Below are positions 35,508 to 47,763 of a stretch of 64,000 bases of DNA, piece after piece (position 1 is the stretch's first letter; the number at the start of each line of letters is the position of its first letter). Location: contig NC_081409.1 of NCBI RefSeq assembly GCF_030272615.1, forward strand, positions 472,684,573 through 472,748,572, read 5' to 3'. The notes under the pieces were generated by a model, which searched no databases, was not told the origin of the DNA, and worked only from the letters and a program-made list of their open reading frames with translations. The translations under genes were made by a program, and so were the position numbers. The stretch is from Cryptomeria japonica (taxonomy: Eukaryota > Streptophyta > Pinopsida > Cupressales > Cupressaceae).

Positions 35508-36297
35508 ATGAGTTTAAGGAAATAACTTGAAGTGGCACTTGAAGAATATGATTATGAAAGATTGAAGAACATGAAGTTGGAAGATGAGGTGGATTCTACA
35601 ATAGATGAGCTAATATCTACAAAAGAATTCATCCTTACTCTGCAAGAGAGGTTGTCATCTGCACAAGCCAAGAGGAAATAACTTTGTGTTCAATTACAAA
35701 ATCAGGATGATGAAGAGAAGAATGCTTTAAAGGAACTATGTCAGAAGTTGAGTCAGGATAATGGTGTCATGAAGAATGAAATGCAAGCCCTAACCATGAG
35801 GATGTCTAAGGAGATTGAAGACTAGAAGAAGAATTAGGAAAATCTTGCGAAATCTCTAAAAGATAGATTTGATGAATGCATTAGGTTGTCGCATGGGAAT
35901 GATGTGTTGGAAACTGAATTGGTGCAATCACAAAGCAACAAGCAAGATTTGGAGAGAATGATAACAATTCTAAGAAGTGATCCAGATGATGCAAATGAAT
36001 ACAAAGAAAAGTTTAGGATCAGTTCTACAAATATTGATGAATTATTGAAGAATCAAAGGGACTCTGGAGACACTAGAGGTCTTGGATTTGAGTATGGAGA
36101 AATCTTCGGTACTCCAAATCAAGAGAATCCACCAGACAACAGGAATAAGAGATCACTGGTAAGGCAACCCAATGCACATAAATTTAATGGTAGATCTTTT
36201 GTTTGCAATAAGTTTGGTCATAGAGAAAGTCAATGCAGAAATAGAGAAAATCACAGTAATAATTCAGTTTTCGGTCAGTGTTCAAATTGTAAAAAAT
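35508..36297 (+). pseudogene. gag: Element B ORF1 (Gag-like), 5' part
   Basis: The frame begins at ATG 35508, is broken almost at once by TAA, and can be followed to 36292, where element C interrupts it inside the second zinc knuckle. The first ~200 codons are charged heptads (coiled coil). A TRGLGFE motif near 36075 is shared with A and, as SRLGFH, with C. The first knuckle (FVCNKFGHRESQC) has lost its first Cys. Two close TAGs near 35823-35838 fall in Gln-type positions. The rest of the protein lies at 47026-47392. Confidence 0.75.
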
Positions 36298-37418
36298 TGA
36301 TGGTCATGCAAAACACTAAGAGGGGGGGATGAATCAGTGACACCAAAACAAGCACAACTTTAAACACTAACCTATAGATGAACTTAAAACTAACGATTTG
36401 AACAAAATATATGCTATCCAAAATGAAATAAAAACATCCACATAAAGTAAAACATCCACCATAACACAAGTGTTTATACGTGGAAAACCCAAATAGGTAA
36501 AAACCATGGTGAGATGGAACTCACAAGTTAACTATCTGTAGTAATAGAAAACTGACTGGTTAAGGTCTTACAAAGTGCTCTGCTAGGAGCGAATCTTGTT
36601 AGAGATCCCAAGCTTGATTAGAAGCTTATACCTTGTTAAGAGGACTACCCTGTTAAGAGTAACCTTGCTAGAGGATTTTAGAATCCAAACTAATGGATCA
36701 CCTTGTTAGAGTATTTGTACAATGAAGCTTGTTAGATCTTACCCAGTTAGGGGATTTGATTCTGTTGTAATGATTAGAAAACAACAAGAAATATTTGATC
36801 TATTCTGAGTAGCACAAGACTTGCTTGATCAGATCATTCTAAGTACATTCAACACTGCTCTCCATATAAACACTTATCACTTCTTCAACAAAAGATTTCA
36901 CTTGTTATGCATATCAGTATTCACATAGATCACCTCTTTTATATCAGTTCTCTCTATTTGAATGATTCACTAAGATGTCTTTAAATAGACATACAAACAT
37001 GTCAGCCATAGGAACACAATTTCCTAGGTGCAGTGTATCTAGACATTTAAACATAACTCATCACAAAAATGATAGCCAAACAAAGGGTGCTGGTAACTCA
37101 TCACAAAAATGGATATCGGTTAAAACAATCACTATCGGTTGGAACACAATATGTGAACCATTGTCCTCGAATCTTCCGCTTGATCTTCATCTTCAACTTT
37201 ATCTTCATTTTGATGCCAACTTAATGTAACCACAGGTTATCTCTTAGGTGCATACCGGTTGACACAGAGTACTGGTTAGAGATAGACCTTAAACATATCA
37301 GTTAATAGTGTAAATCAATGAAGTTACACTGGTAGTCAATGTAATCATATGCATGTGTGAGAGTGTTTCATCAATGACAACAAGTGATGAATTCACAATA
37401 ATCATCATCAAGCCAACA
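36298..37418 (-). repeat. Element C 3' LTR (1,121 bp)
   Basis: Plus-strand ends are TGATGGTC at 36298 and AGCCAACA at 37418; read on the element's strand it begins TGTTGGCTTG and ends in CA. Confidence 0.88.
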
Positions 37419-37806
37419 ATCTCCCCCTTTGGCATTGATGGCAACACTTAGAAAAAAAATGAGTAATACAATACCGCTAAGTGTGCATACATAACATATT
37501 TACATATGCACTCATATTCCCCTTTAATGCAATACTCCCCCTTAATGCATGCATAAATACAAAATTTTCAAAAACACACATACATATTATTACTCCCCCT
37601 TTGACAACATTGCCAAAATGATAAAGTAAAATATATACATATATATAGAAAAACTTTATCAAAGTGTTTGTCATATATTACAATTTTAAACAAGTTCATG
37701 CATTGGCTATTCTCATGAAAATATTATTGAAATTCTGCTTCATCTGGGATAGAGCATTCTCCCATGATTCTAGTATGTTATCTATATACTCAGAGGTAGA
37801 CAACAA
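37419..37806 (-). other. Element C 3' untranslated region with repeated polypurine tracts
   Basis: On the minus strand the tract next to the LTR reads CCAAAGGGGGAGAT. Further copies lie near 37537 and 37592 (plus-strand ACTCCCCCTT). These are multiple polypurine tracts as reported for Sireviruses. No gene is seen. Confidence 0.7.
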
Positions 37807-39410
37807 CTAGGAATAGAATTCTTCCATTGAGTCGAGTGTGCAGGTTTCAGGAGTAGCAAGAATAGCTTCTGCACTGGAGTAGGCTCTTTGAAGAATGTCA
37901 ATCTGTGAGGTGAGTTGACTCTTGAGCTCTCTAAGAGATCGAAATCTCTTAGCTCTCTCATTATCATTCCTGTTCAGTCTATCATGCAAATCATCTATAG
38001 ACCAGTTAAAGGCATGAATGGAGTCCTGGAGTGGGACATATGCCTTGCATAACCTTTCTATTTGCTGCTTAGTTTCAACTTGATTCTTAGAAATATAAAA
38101 ATAAAATAAAGTAATATTGGAGGTACAGGCAAGATACTTCCCTCCAGATTCAATAGCTTTCTTTAACAGACTTCCATTATGAGATAAAGCCATTTTGCTA
38201 TTTTCAATGTGTTTAACTAGTTTATCTCCATATGCCTTCTTGTGGCTCTTCTCAGCAGATATTTGAGCAACATCTTCAAGCGATTTGATTTGATCAGATG
38301 CATCTACAACTAACTGACCAAGTTTGCTGATAGGAGTGGGAAGATGTGCGATAGAGGTTTCCGTTAGTAAACCAGACAAAATTTCTATTGCATTCTGGAT
38401 TGTCTCTGCTTCAATCCACTTCTCTTTGAGTCGCTTCTTGCATGCTTGAGATTGCATAACATTAGCAATCTTCATCATTTCTGATGCACTCAAGGTGTTC
38501 ATATCAATAGGTCCTGAGATACTTAAAGAATATTCATCATCATCATCAAGTAGTTCTTGCTTTGCCGGTTTAGGGGGTATACTCTTAATGATGGCTCTTT
38601 CTGTGTTTTTCTCTATTGTATCTTCAGTTTGCTGAGTAATAGCTTCCTCAGTAGACTGCTTTTGAGTAGTCTCAATGACTGGTGGAGATTGGGGTTTCTC
38701 TAGTTGTTCAGTTACCGGTTCACTAACCACTTTTAGTTGATTACCTAGTTGATCACCTGATGTAACCTATACTTCTGTGATTGTAGGAGAATCCATATCT
38801 AGTGTAGTGATGTTTCCAGATAGGTCTACTGTGTCCTGAATATCTTCATCAACAAGAATAATGGAATCATCCTTCTTCTTGGTTGGATAGACTACGTCAG
38901 CTTGAACAATTTCCTCTTCATCTATTTTTGGTCAAGGAACATCGTCTGTAGTATCATCCTTATTGCTAGAGTAGATGACTTCTTCCCTCTTTTTGATTAT
39001 ACAAGCTAGCTGATGTGTCTCAGACTCAACAACTAACAATTTTGCATTAAGAAGATTCAGTCTTCTTACTTTAAAATCAAAACATGCTTTGTATTCCTCA
39101 GTTAAAGCACTAATTCCATTTGATGATAGATTGGAAAAATACTATACAAATATTTAATCAATAATCTTCTTCTCTAATTGAATGGCTTCTTCCCATTTAT
39201 CTAACAAAGTATTATACAAAGAGACTGAAATATATTTCTCCAAATCATGCAGAAATCTATTGTAATGACCCAAATAGGTTATTACCTGTTGGATTTTCTT
39301 CTGCTCATCTTCAGTAAAAGAACCATAATGTTCTTTGACATTGTCAAACCTGTCTCTTCCCAATGACTTCATTGTTCTCTCAAAGATTGTGTCAGGTGTT
39401 CTCTCAAAGA

Positions 39411-40905
39411 TGTATAAAAATGACCATATTCCTAAATGAATATTTTATGTTCATTTCTCTATTTAATTAAATCCAATTTAATTAAATTACCCACATTCCT
39501 CTATTTAATTAAGTAAATTGCTCAATTAAATTCACTATACCATTTAATGAATAAATCATTTTATTCAATTAAATCCTTTCTATCCACTTTTAATTAAATA
39601 AGTTTACCCTAAATTGAATAAATCTAGTTTATTCAAATTGCAACCAAATTAAATAAATCTAATTTATTCAATTGCAACCAAATTGAATTAAATTAACTTT
39701 ATTTCAATTAAATCCCATTATCTCTCCATCCACTTGCAAAATCCTACATCTCCCACTTGCATCCTAACCCTCTTCCTAATTTATTCTAGAATCCATCTAA
39801 TCCTAATTAATTATGCTCAAACCCATCCATTATCCCTTTCCCCTAAACTTGAGGAGATCACTTCTCAAATTTGGAGTAAAGTCTTCAAAAGGCATTAAAG
39901 CCTTTATTCATTCAACAAGCTAACTTGTTGAAAGCCCCCAAATTTGGAAGGACTCTTACAAATTTGTCCCCAAAGTCTTCATAACCATTAATGGTTAACT
40001 CAAACCTTCTTACATGGTTAAAGAATTTCCATAAACTCAACCTCCATGTAACCCAAGGGTCTCATCAAGCATTTATTGCTTTGACCATGGTTATCCTTAA
40101 TATTTTGCACAAGAGTTTATCCTTTGGATAAAACCTTTATCCATTGGATAAACCTAACCTAACCTTAACCTAACCTTAACCCTTACCCCCTAAGGTAACC
40201 ATGAGGTCTTCTCAGGCATTTAATGTCTCCAACCCCTTCTCTCAACTAGTCTTATGTTGATATTTGTCACCATTTCATTGGTGCCAATTGTAAACATGGA
40301 TTCCCAACTTTCAAACTCAACCCTTGATTAACTCTTTCAATCCTGACCATCCATTGCCCTATTTTTGCTATAAATAGAGCTCTCATTCCTCCATTTTCAT
40401 CATCCATCTTTAGCATCACACTTATACTTAAATCCATTCAAGCTTTCATATCTCATTTTATGCTCATCATTTAGCCTCTTTTAAATTAGGAATTAATCTA
40501 AATATGATATTTTAGAGTATGTTCCTTATCATTTAGTTTAAATCATGAACTAATATAGTATGCTAGGATAGTTTGTTTACTAACCTTGTCATCTTATAGC
40601 TCATTTATTGCATTTATAGAATCATGCATAGCTTAGGATGCATCTCATATTAAATCAATAAAAAGCATCCCTTGTTCTTGCATTTGCCATCCCTAAACCA
40701 TTTTGCTCAGTGATCTGAGAGAAAAAACATTGGTTTGAGGGACTGTGCAAGATAGAGAACCATGGAACCATCCTTGGGAAGCTGAGTTATACTTCATGAC
40801 TCCATAGCTTGCACCAAGAAGTCTTGTGGGTGTGTGAGCAAGGCTCCATAGAGCTCTGTTTTCCACATATTGAGTTCTATCGACCCGCTTTTCCCACATA
40901 CAACA
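39411..40905 (+). mobile_element. Element H: probable solo LTR (1.5 kb, AT-rich)
   Basis: It starts TGTATAAAAATGACC and ends CCCACATACAACA, the style I associate with Tat/Athila-type gypsy LTRs. The first half is dominated by TTTAATTAAAT-like sequence. It lies inside the ORF2 of element C, and coding sequence resumes on both sides. I could not find a matching target-site duplication (AAAGA on the left, ATATC on the right), so the boundaries are less certain than for the other insertions. A short run of CCTAACC/CCTTAACC at 40140-40195 is part of it. Confidence 0.6.
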
Positions 40906-42378
40906 ATATCTATAGGTGTAGTTGCCTTTGGCACTACCTTTACCTTCTTAGGTGTTCTGCCAGTTGCTTTTTCCTTCTTTGGTTCTTCTTCAGAATCTGT
41001 ACCCTCAGACTCTGGTTGCAAAATTAGTTTTCTATTTCTCTTCTTTGGTGCACTCTCCTTCTTTTCATATACTCTAGGTGTTGGTTCCTTCTTGGTTAGG
41101 ACACTCGAGTCACCCTTGTAGTCTTTTTCACAGGAGATTTTTCATCATATTTCTTTTGCTTTCCTTTCACTTTAGCTACATGTGCAGTACTGGTTTCAGT
41201 TGGTGCAGCTTGGATTGCCAAGATGTCCAATTTTGCCTTCTTTTTATCTCTGGGCGATGCTAATAGAGTATTAGCATAGCCAACCAGTAAATCATGATTG
41301 ACCTCGTAGCTCATATCTTTCATTTATTCTTCTCTAGATTCAATTGCTTGCATCAAGAAGAAGTCAGTGGTAACCATGAAGATTATGTCTTTTGCAAAGT
41401 GTTTAACCACATCTTCAGGTAACCGCACTCTCATGCTCATCTTTTTCTGGAATTCATTAAAATACTTGTTTGTGGCAGCTAAAAAATTATTATTCATAGC
41501 CTTAATGTTGTTCTTGATTTGTGCATTGACTGGTTGTTCCTTGGACCATTCAATATCACCAATACCTGGTAGGAAGTTCTGAAAGTAGAAAAATAACCCG
41601 GCTAACAGCTGACCATATTTGAACTTTTGTGAATTGTCCTTCTTAATAGATTTAAAATTTTGAAATAATTGGTCTCTGATAGCTTCACAGATATCATAGT
41701 CTGCACTATCAACAATCATTCTATGTGTTGTGTGAATTGTTGCAGATGGAACACTGTTAAGTCTACTGGAGTAGAAGACCCGGTAGCCTATCACCATTGC
41801 TGCAAGCTTCACCGCAGGGTCTCTAATAGTGTTGATAGAGAAAGCATGCTTATCAAATGTAGAACCGGTTAGCTTGCAGACAGTGTCCTTTGAAATTCTT
41901 CTCAGCACAGGAATTTCACCGGTTAAGTAATAACCCGTTACAACCCTAATAGCCTCCTTAGTTATCATATGGGTTGTTTCCAAATACATATTTTCTTCAT
42001 GGACTCGACTCAGGATTATTCTTATGTGTTCATCCTCAAAGTCTTCAAGAAAATATGCAGCATTATGAAACCCTTTTTCAAAAACCCTAGCATATTTTGC
42101 TTCAATTTTTCCATTCTTATCACAAAGTGATTTCAGCTGAGTATAGATGCGTAGAGTGTTGGCAAATGCACACTTCAATGAGAAATTGTAGGTGATTGAA
42201 GGTTTTTTTATTGATGGCAACCTTGCAATCATATGATACCAGCAAGACAAATATACCAGCACTAGCAACAACAAACTCTACACTGACACACTAAGGAAAA
42301 ACCGGTTGTGGACAACATAGAGAAACAGGTAGAGCAACAGGATCCTTCATAGGTATAGACAATAAAAAGCCTAAAATT

Positions 42379-43008
42379 TTGTATGTAGAAATGCAAACTC
42401 AAATAGATCCTCCAGAGAAAGAGGAAAGCAAAGCTACAACTACAACTGATAGATTAGAGATTGTAAAAACTATTGGACAAACATTCGGTATAGCCATGAT
42501 AGAATTCAGACCTACTAATGTAGCTAAGGTCTTATTAGATTCAATAAAGAAAATAACATAGTGCAATGCACAAGCCTATAAGGCTATAGATGACACTTTA
42601 CCAATTTTGAAGATGATAACACCAAAGTGCAGTGTTGAGAATAAAGATTCTTTGAGCCAGTTAGACACATTTTTGGAATTAGAGAAGAAAATTGAAGAGC
42701 GGGAAGAGAAAATCAAGAAACTGGTAAATGAAAAACAAAGAATAAAGGACAAAGCAAAGGACTTAAAATGCAGACTTGGTCCAAGACTAGAGTATCTTAT
42801 TTCTTTGAGAAAAGAAATATTTGAGGCTCTGGTTCCCGAACTAAAGACACCGGAAGAGAAAATGCACATACTCACCGGTACAGTGCAGAGGACTCAAGAA
42901 GCCATAAAAGACTGCAAAACATTCAACAATGGAATAAATCTAGTTTTGACAAGCATTTGTTCAAATTGTAACCCACCGGTTACAAGAATTCAGGTAGGAC
43001 TCCACTAA
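42379..43008 (+). pseudogene. Element D ORF2, C-terminal fragment
   Basis: This stretch of 209 codons ends in TAA, with one TAG at 42559-42561. It is rich in Lys/Glu heptads (residues about 85-150, EKKIEEREEKIKKLV), a strong coiled-coil candidate. It is analogous to the end of ORF2 in element C (38730-37807), B and A. The N-terminal domain is deleted. The function is unknown. Confidence 0.65.
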
Positions 43009-43193
43009 TAGTGAATGACAACCTTTGTCATTGATGTCAAAGGGGGAGTAGAGGAATGAGAAAAATGGTTCATCTGCTCAGGGGGAGCACACAGTTTTGG
43101 TAAGACATTTTTGGCAGACTATTTTTGGATATCATTTTTGAACACTTTTTTATTTTTCTCATGAGTGTTGCCATCAATGCCAAAGAGGGAGAT

Positions 43194-43982
43194 TGTTGGA
43201 AAATGCACACTCCAATGAGAAATTGTAGGTGATTGAAGGTTTTGTCATTGATGGCAACCTTACAATCATATGATACTGGCAAGACAAATATACTAGCACC
43301 GGCAATGACAAACTTTACATCGGCACACATAACACCGACAGTGAAAGGATGGATACCGACACTCTGGCCAACATGAATTTTGTTGATAATATATTTTGTA
43401 ATTAATTGTAAAATCATTGAAATCTGACATGGCGAGTTGTAATATGACTCATATATGTATTAGATCATTGTAGAACATTTAGTAATAATGTGATAGGCAA
43501 AATTATGCAGACCTAATATGTGAATTATAGGTTAAGGGTTTATGTATGAAGCAGAGCTAAAACTGGTACTGGATCTAGCATAGAAGATGCTAATTTGAAG
43601 CACTATAGGACATTGGATTTGTATAATCCATTTTTGTAAGTCAGTGTGACTTCCTTTGTAATTGAGCAATGAGCTCTAGGCACTTGGCCTTCCTGCATGT
43701 GCAGGCCCCTCTTGTAAAACAATAATATTCCCTTATTGGTCAGTAAGTGAATATTGTGGGTCACAAATCCCACCGAGATTTTCCCCACACCAGGTTTCCT
43801 CGTTAAACTACTGTGTTATGGTGTGCTTTTCATGTGGTTGTTGTTATTCTTGTTTAGTGCATTATTTTTGGTTTACTAGTACACAGTATTGATATGCTTT
43901 ACATATTTTAATTCAAGTAAATTCAGAAACCGGTTAGATACTAATTCACCCCCCCCTCTCAGTATCTTTGGGAATCCTAACA
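43194..43982 (+). repeat. Element D 3' LTR (789 bp)
   Basis: It starts TGTTGGAAAATGCAC and ends ATCCTAACA. The first 134 bp align with the 5' remnant at 42157-42290. A polypurine tract AAAGAGGGAGAT precedes it, with extra copies AAAGGGGGAGT near 43039 and CAGGGGGAG near 43079. Confidence 0.88.
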
Positions 43983-44161
43983 TAGAGTTCCTAAATCTTC
44001 TAATTTGCAAGATCTATATAGCTGGACAAGTCACCTTTGATCACAACACCACTCGGGACTTGCGATAATGCATTATAAGACATAATTTCATCTACCTTTA
44101 GAGCTTCCTCAGGGTGTGCAGTGATCATCAACCTCTCTACAGATTTAGAAGTAGATGCCAT

Positions 44162-44615
44162 TCTAGATTAATAGATTTCAAAGTGGTATATAAAGAAATA
44201 CCTTGTATATTGCACGTTGCTCTGTTTTCTGATTGAAATGTTCAAATGCACACCCATTCACCTTTCTATAACTTTTGATTCGGCTCGATTTCCCTACTCA
44301 CAAAATAATTCGCCAATTTGCACCAAGACAATCTTGTTCTGCTCTACAATCACTTCAAATTTCTTTTTCGAAAGAGTTAGGGTAAAAAAGATAAAGTAAA
44401 ACTTGGTTTTATCCACTTTACCAACCGTAATAAATGTTCACACTTTTAGGCTACAAAACCTAATTTTTATTTACTGCTTGAGTGAAATACCGGTTGATAA
44501 CATGTTAGCAAAAAGTCACCAAAATTCAAAATTCAAAAATTTCTTTCCCGCTCAATTTACAAAGGGGTCCTGAAATGTTTTACCGTTATGCTCCCCTTAG
44601 CTGTGTTAGACAGGC
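44162..44615 (-). other. Element C spacer between Gag ORF and ORF2
   Basis: It is non-coding, at the same place as the spacers of A, B and F. No trace of protease or integrase is visible. Confidence 0.5.
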
Positions 44616-45896
44616 TTAAGTCACTGGTGCTAGATTCTCTTCACTGGGTGAAGGAATGGTTTCCTCTACAGGCAATTTTTTGCTTTTCTTCTTCCAAGTC
44701 TAGTTCATATCTTCTCTGGTTTCCTCAACATCAATTTTCTACTTGCCTTTCTGATCCTTGAAAGAGTTGACTGGTTTACTATTCCTTGATCTGCAAGACT
44801 TTGCCAAGTGCCCCGATTTGTTGTAGTGGTAACAGACAATTCCAGATGATCTCCAGGGTCCTGCATTGCCTCTTCCTATTCTTTTTCTGTAGTTCATATC
44901 CACATGACCAAAGTTATTACAAAAGGTGCAAACAACATTTGTTGCCTTTTCCATTTTGAATGGACTAAACCGGTTGCCATAGGATCTTTGCCAGTTCTAG
45001 TTTATCTGGTTATCAAAATTCCTTATCTGGTCACCATTTGGTCTAGGATGCATGTGTGGTACAGGATTGTTTGATCCATATCTGCACTCAATATGTTTAT
45101 GCCCATACATTCCACATGTGTAGCAATGACCTTCAAACTTTCTAGACACATACCTAGCATTAGTATTGTAACTTGCATTTCTGTTAGGTTTGTTCCTACA
45201 AACATTTGCAGTATGACCAGGCTTGTGACAGACAAAGTAGATTGGTTTAAAATCCTTCTTACCGGTAGTCTTATTGAATTTAGAAGCAATTTTGTTCTTT
45301 GTACCAGAGGATTCACCTTTTTTAGTTGTATGAAAACCAAGTCTAGAGATATCACCCTTCATTCTTTGTGATTGAATTTGTTCTTCGAGCATGGTAGATC
45401 TTTTGACGAACTTCTCCAATTTGTCATTGGCTTTAGTAAGATTTTTGACAAGATCTTCATTATTCTTAGACATATTTTCTTGCAGAGACGATGCCAACTC
45501 AAGATCTAGCTTTAGGTTTTCCTTTTCTTCTGTTTCAACAATCAAGTCCTCATGTATAGTATCTTTTTCCCATTTGATCTTTATGATCTCCTAATCTCTT
45601 ACCTTGATAAGATCTTCAGCAACTCTTCTGGCTTCCAGTTCCTGACTCATGCAGATAGTGAGACCTTCTAGTTCTCTTCTTAGATTCAGCTTTTCACCAT
45701 TCACCTTTTCAACTTCATCAGCTAAAGCTTCAATATTGGCTTCTTTTGAAGAATTGTTATTAGATATTTCTGGTAGTTTTTCAGATAACTCTCTCTTTTT
45801 GGCTTGAGAGACTTTTAGTTTGCCCCTAAGGGATTCAATCTCATTTCTGCTACCTTCTATCTCTCTAACCATCTCAAAGTAGCTTTTGTCTCCCAT
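44616..45896 (-). pseudogene. gag: Element C ORF1: Gag-like coiled-coil / zinc-knuckle protein
   Basis: It is one reading frame from ATG 45896 (MGDKSYFEM) to TAA 44616-44618, about 426 codons, interrupted by four stops, all TAG. The first ~230 codons are Glu/Lys/Leu heptads. Knuckles follow: a degenerate FVCHKPGHTANVC (first Cys lost), an intact CYTCGMYGHKHIEC, CTFCNNFGHVDMNY (last Cys lost) and CYHYNKSGHLAKSC (second Cys changed to Tyr). An SRLGFH motif precedes them. It is probably a nucleocapsid-type RNA-binding protein. There is no fused enzyme domain. Confidence 0.8.
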
Positions 45897-45944
45897 GGTA
45901 GTTTCAGGATTTCCTTCTAAGCAGTTAGGCTTCAAAGAAGTTAG

Positions 45945-45956
45945 GCTTTAATACAA
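45945..45956 (-). promoter_or_regulatory. Element C primer binding site, degenerate
   Basis: The plus strand reads GCTTTAATACAA, three mismatches from the reverse complement of TGGTATCAGAGC, at the right distance from the LTR. Confidence 0.6.
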
Positions 45957-45958
45957 AT

Positions 45959-47025
45959 TGATGGTCATGCAAAGCACTAAGAGTGGGGGGTGAATCAATG
46001 ACACCAAAATAAGCACAACTTTAAACACTAGCTGATAGATGAACTTAACTAAGGATTTGAACAAAATACATGCTATCCAAAATGAAATAACAACATCCAC
46101 ATAAAGTAGAACATCCACCATAACACAAGTGTTTATACGTGGAAAACCCAAATAGGTAAAAACCACGGTGAGATGGAACTCACAAGTTAACTATCTGCAG
46201 TAATAGAAAACTAACCGGTTAAGGTCTTACAAAGTGCTCTGCAAGGAGTGAATCTTGTTAGAGATCCCAAACTTGATTATAAGCTTATACCCTGTTAAGA
46301 GTACTACCATGTTAAGAGTAACCTTTATGGAGGATTTAGAATCCAAACTAATGGATCACCTTGTTAGAGGATTTGTACAATGAAGCTTGTTAGAGCTTAC
46401 CCAGTTAGGGGATTTGATTCTGTTGTAATGATTAGAAAACAACAAGAAATATTTGATTTGTTCTGGGTAGCACAAGACTTGCTTGATCAGATCATTCTAA
46501 GTACAATCAATACTGCTCTCCATCTAAACACTTATCACTTCTTCAACAAAAGATTTCACTCGTTATGCATAGATCACCTCTTCTATATCAGTTCTCTTTA
46601 TTTGAATGATTCACTAAGATGTCTTTAAATAGACATACAAATCTTATGTCGGCCATAGGAACACAATTTCTTAGGTGCAGTGTATCTAGACATTTAAATA
46701 TAACTCATCACAAAAATGGATACCAGTTAAAACAATCAATACTGGTTGGAACACAATATGTGAACCATTGTCCTGGAATCTTCCGCTTGATCTTCATCTT
46801 CAACTTTATCTTCATTTTGATGCCGGCTTAATGTAACCATAGGTTATCTCTTAGGTGCATACCGGTTGACACAGAGTACCAGTTAGAGATAGACCTTAAA
46901 CATACCGGTTAACAGTGTAAATCAATGAAGTTACATTGGTAGTCAATGCAATCATATGTGTGTGTGGGAGTGTTTCATCAATGACAACAAGTGATTAATA
47001 CATGATAATCATCATCAAGCCAACA
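45959..47025 (-). repeat. Element C 5' LTR (1,067 bp)
   Basis: This is the partner of 36298-37418, about 54 bp shorter. It is followed by AAACT, the right copy of the duplication. Confidence 0.88.
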
Positions 47026-47392
47026 AAACTATGGTCATAGGACAATAGATTTTAGAATGAATGTGAAATGTCATGCATGTAGAAATTTTGGGCATATGGC
47101 TAATCAATGTAGGTCAAGAAATGATCAAGGTTACAACAAGGTAATTCAGAAGAACAATGTCACTTGTTATGCATGCAACGAAATAGGCGACATATCTAAA
47201 TTTTGTAGAACCAAGAATCCAATGATAGGAAATGATGAGAAGGGAAAACAAAAGGTTGATGATATCTAGAAGGAGCATGAGAAGAAATGGATTAGAAAGT
47301 CTGAGGATCAATAGGCTGAAGAAAATACCTTGGTTACTCAACCGGGAGAGCAGAATGTTCCTGTACTGACAAGAGACTCATTCGGTAACTAA
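47026..47392 (+). pseudogene. gag: Element B ORF1 (Gag-like), 3' part
   Basis: It continues the frame from 36292 after element C. It encodes knuckles CHACRNFGHMANQC (intact) and CYACNEIGDISKFC (His replaced by Asp), then a Lys-rich tail. TAG near 47268 stands where element A has CAG. It ends at TAA 47390-47392, as in A. Confidence 0.75.
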
Positions 47393-47763
47393 GGCATTAG
47401 CCTTAGGGAGAGGCAAATTGATCACGGATCTTGCATTACCCTTGATAGTGGTCTGAAAGCATGTTTCAGACATTGGAGAAGTTAGTCTGTAGATTCAATA
47501 GCATAGGTTTGATGGATCTTGGATCTGGTATGATATGCTGGCAAGCATTTATGTCAATGAGGAGTTAGGGTTCCACAAGTTTAAAGGGAAAAGTGATTCA
47601 TTTTTCCATCACCAAGCATTCAGAGTGAAGCAGAGTGAGTTGAAGGAAATTTAGAGAGATCTTAAGCATTTCTAGTGCATTTTGAGCGAATTTTCAAAGG
47701 TTTTTCATCGACAACGATTCTAAGGTATTTCTCAGTTTTCAACATATCTTTTTCAAAATTGCA
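47393..47763 (+). other. Element B spacer between ORF1 and ORF2
   Basis: It is non-coding and similar in sequence to 27857-28234 of element A in opposite orientation. No gene is seen. Confidence 0.5.

Larger units (their letters stand above)
42157..43982 (+). mobile_element. Element D: internally deleted two-ORF family element nested in C
   Basis: It has a perfect 5-bp duplication TAGAG at 42152-42156 and 43983-43987. Only the first 134 bp of the 5' LTR remain (42157-42290), fused directly to the C-terminal part of an ORF2, followed by repeated AAAGGGGGAG tracts and a complete 3' LTR (43194-43982). Intact duplications on both sides mean one insertion, with the missing ~6 kb removed internally or lost during reverse transcription. 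Confidence 0.88.
37807..44161 (-). pseudogene. Element C ORF2: unknown ~1,000-codon protein, split by D and H
   Basis: It starts at ATG 44161 (MASTSKSVERLM) and ends near 37807. Coding pieces are 44161-43988, 42156-40906 and 39410-37807. A CKLEDLG-type block spans the D insertion, and removing D with one TAGAG copy keeps the frame. The 42274-41324 piece is the longest intact stretch of this family in the window and shows the conserved HMITKEAIRVVTGY, AAMVIGYRVFYSSR and YGQLLAGLFFYFQNFLPG blocks. The middle is Lys/Pro/Thr-rich. The last ~300 codons (38730-37807) are a nearly unbroken helical region rich in Leu, Lys, Glu and Gln, probably coiled coil. No enzymatic motif is seen. It is an unrecognised family, possibly env-like. 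Confidence 0.75.
36298..47025 (-). mobile_element. Element C: pol-less two-ORF LTR retrotransposon nested in B
   Basis: It has LTRs at 36298-37418 and 45959-47025, with flanks AAAAT (36293-36297) and AAACT (47026-47030), a one-mismatch duplication. Minus-strand order: 5' LTR (right), degenerate primer site, Gag-like ORF1, spacer, ORF2, repeated polypurine tracts, 3' LTR (left). ORF2 is split by D (42157-43982) and by H (39411-40905). Minus both, the element is about 7.4 kb. LTR identity in a hand sample of 175 bp is about 92-93 percent. Confidence 0.9.

Noticed and set aside
40140-40195. Telomere-like CCTAACC / CCTTAACC run
   Set aside because: It is short and degenerate, does not match the plant CCCTAAA unit, and lies within the AT-rich solo LTR H.
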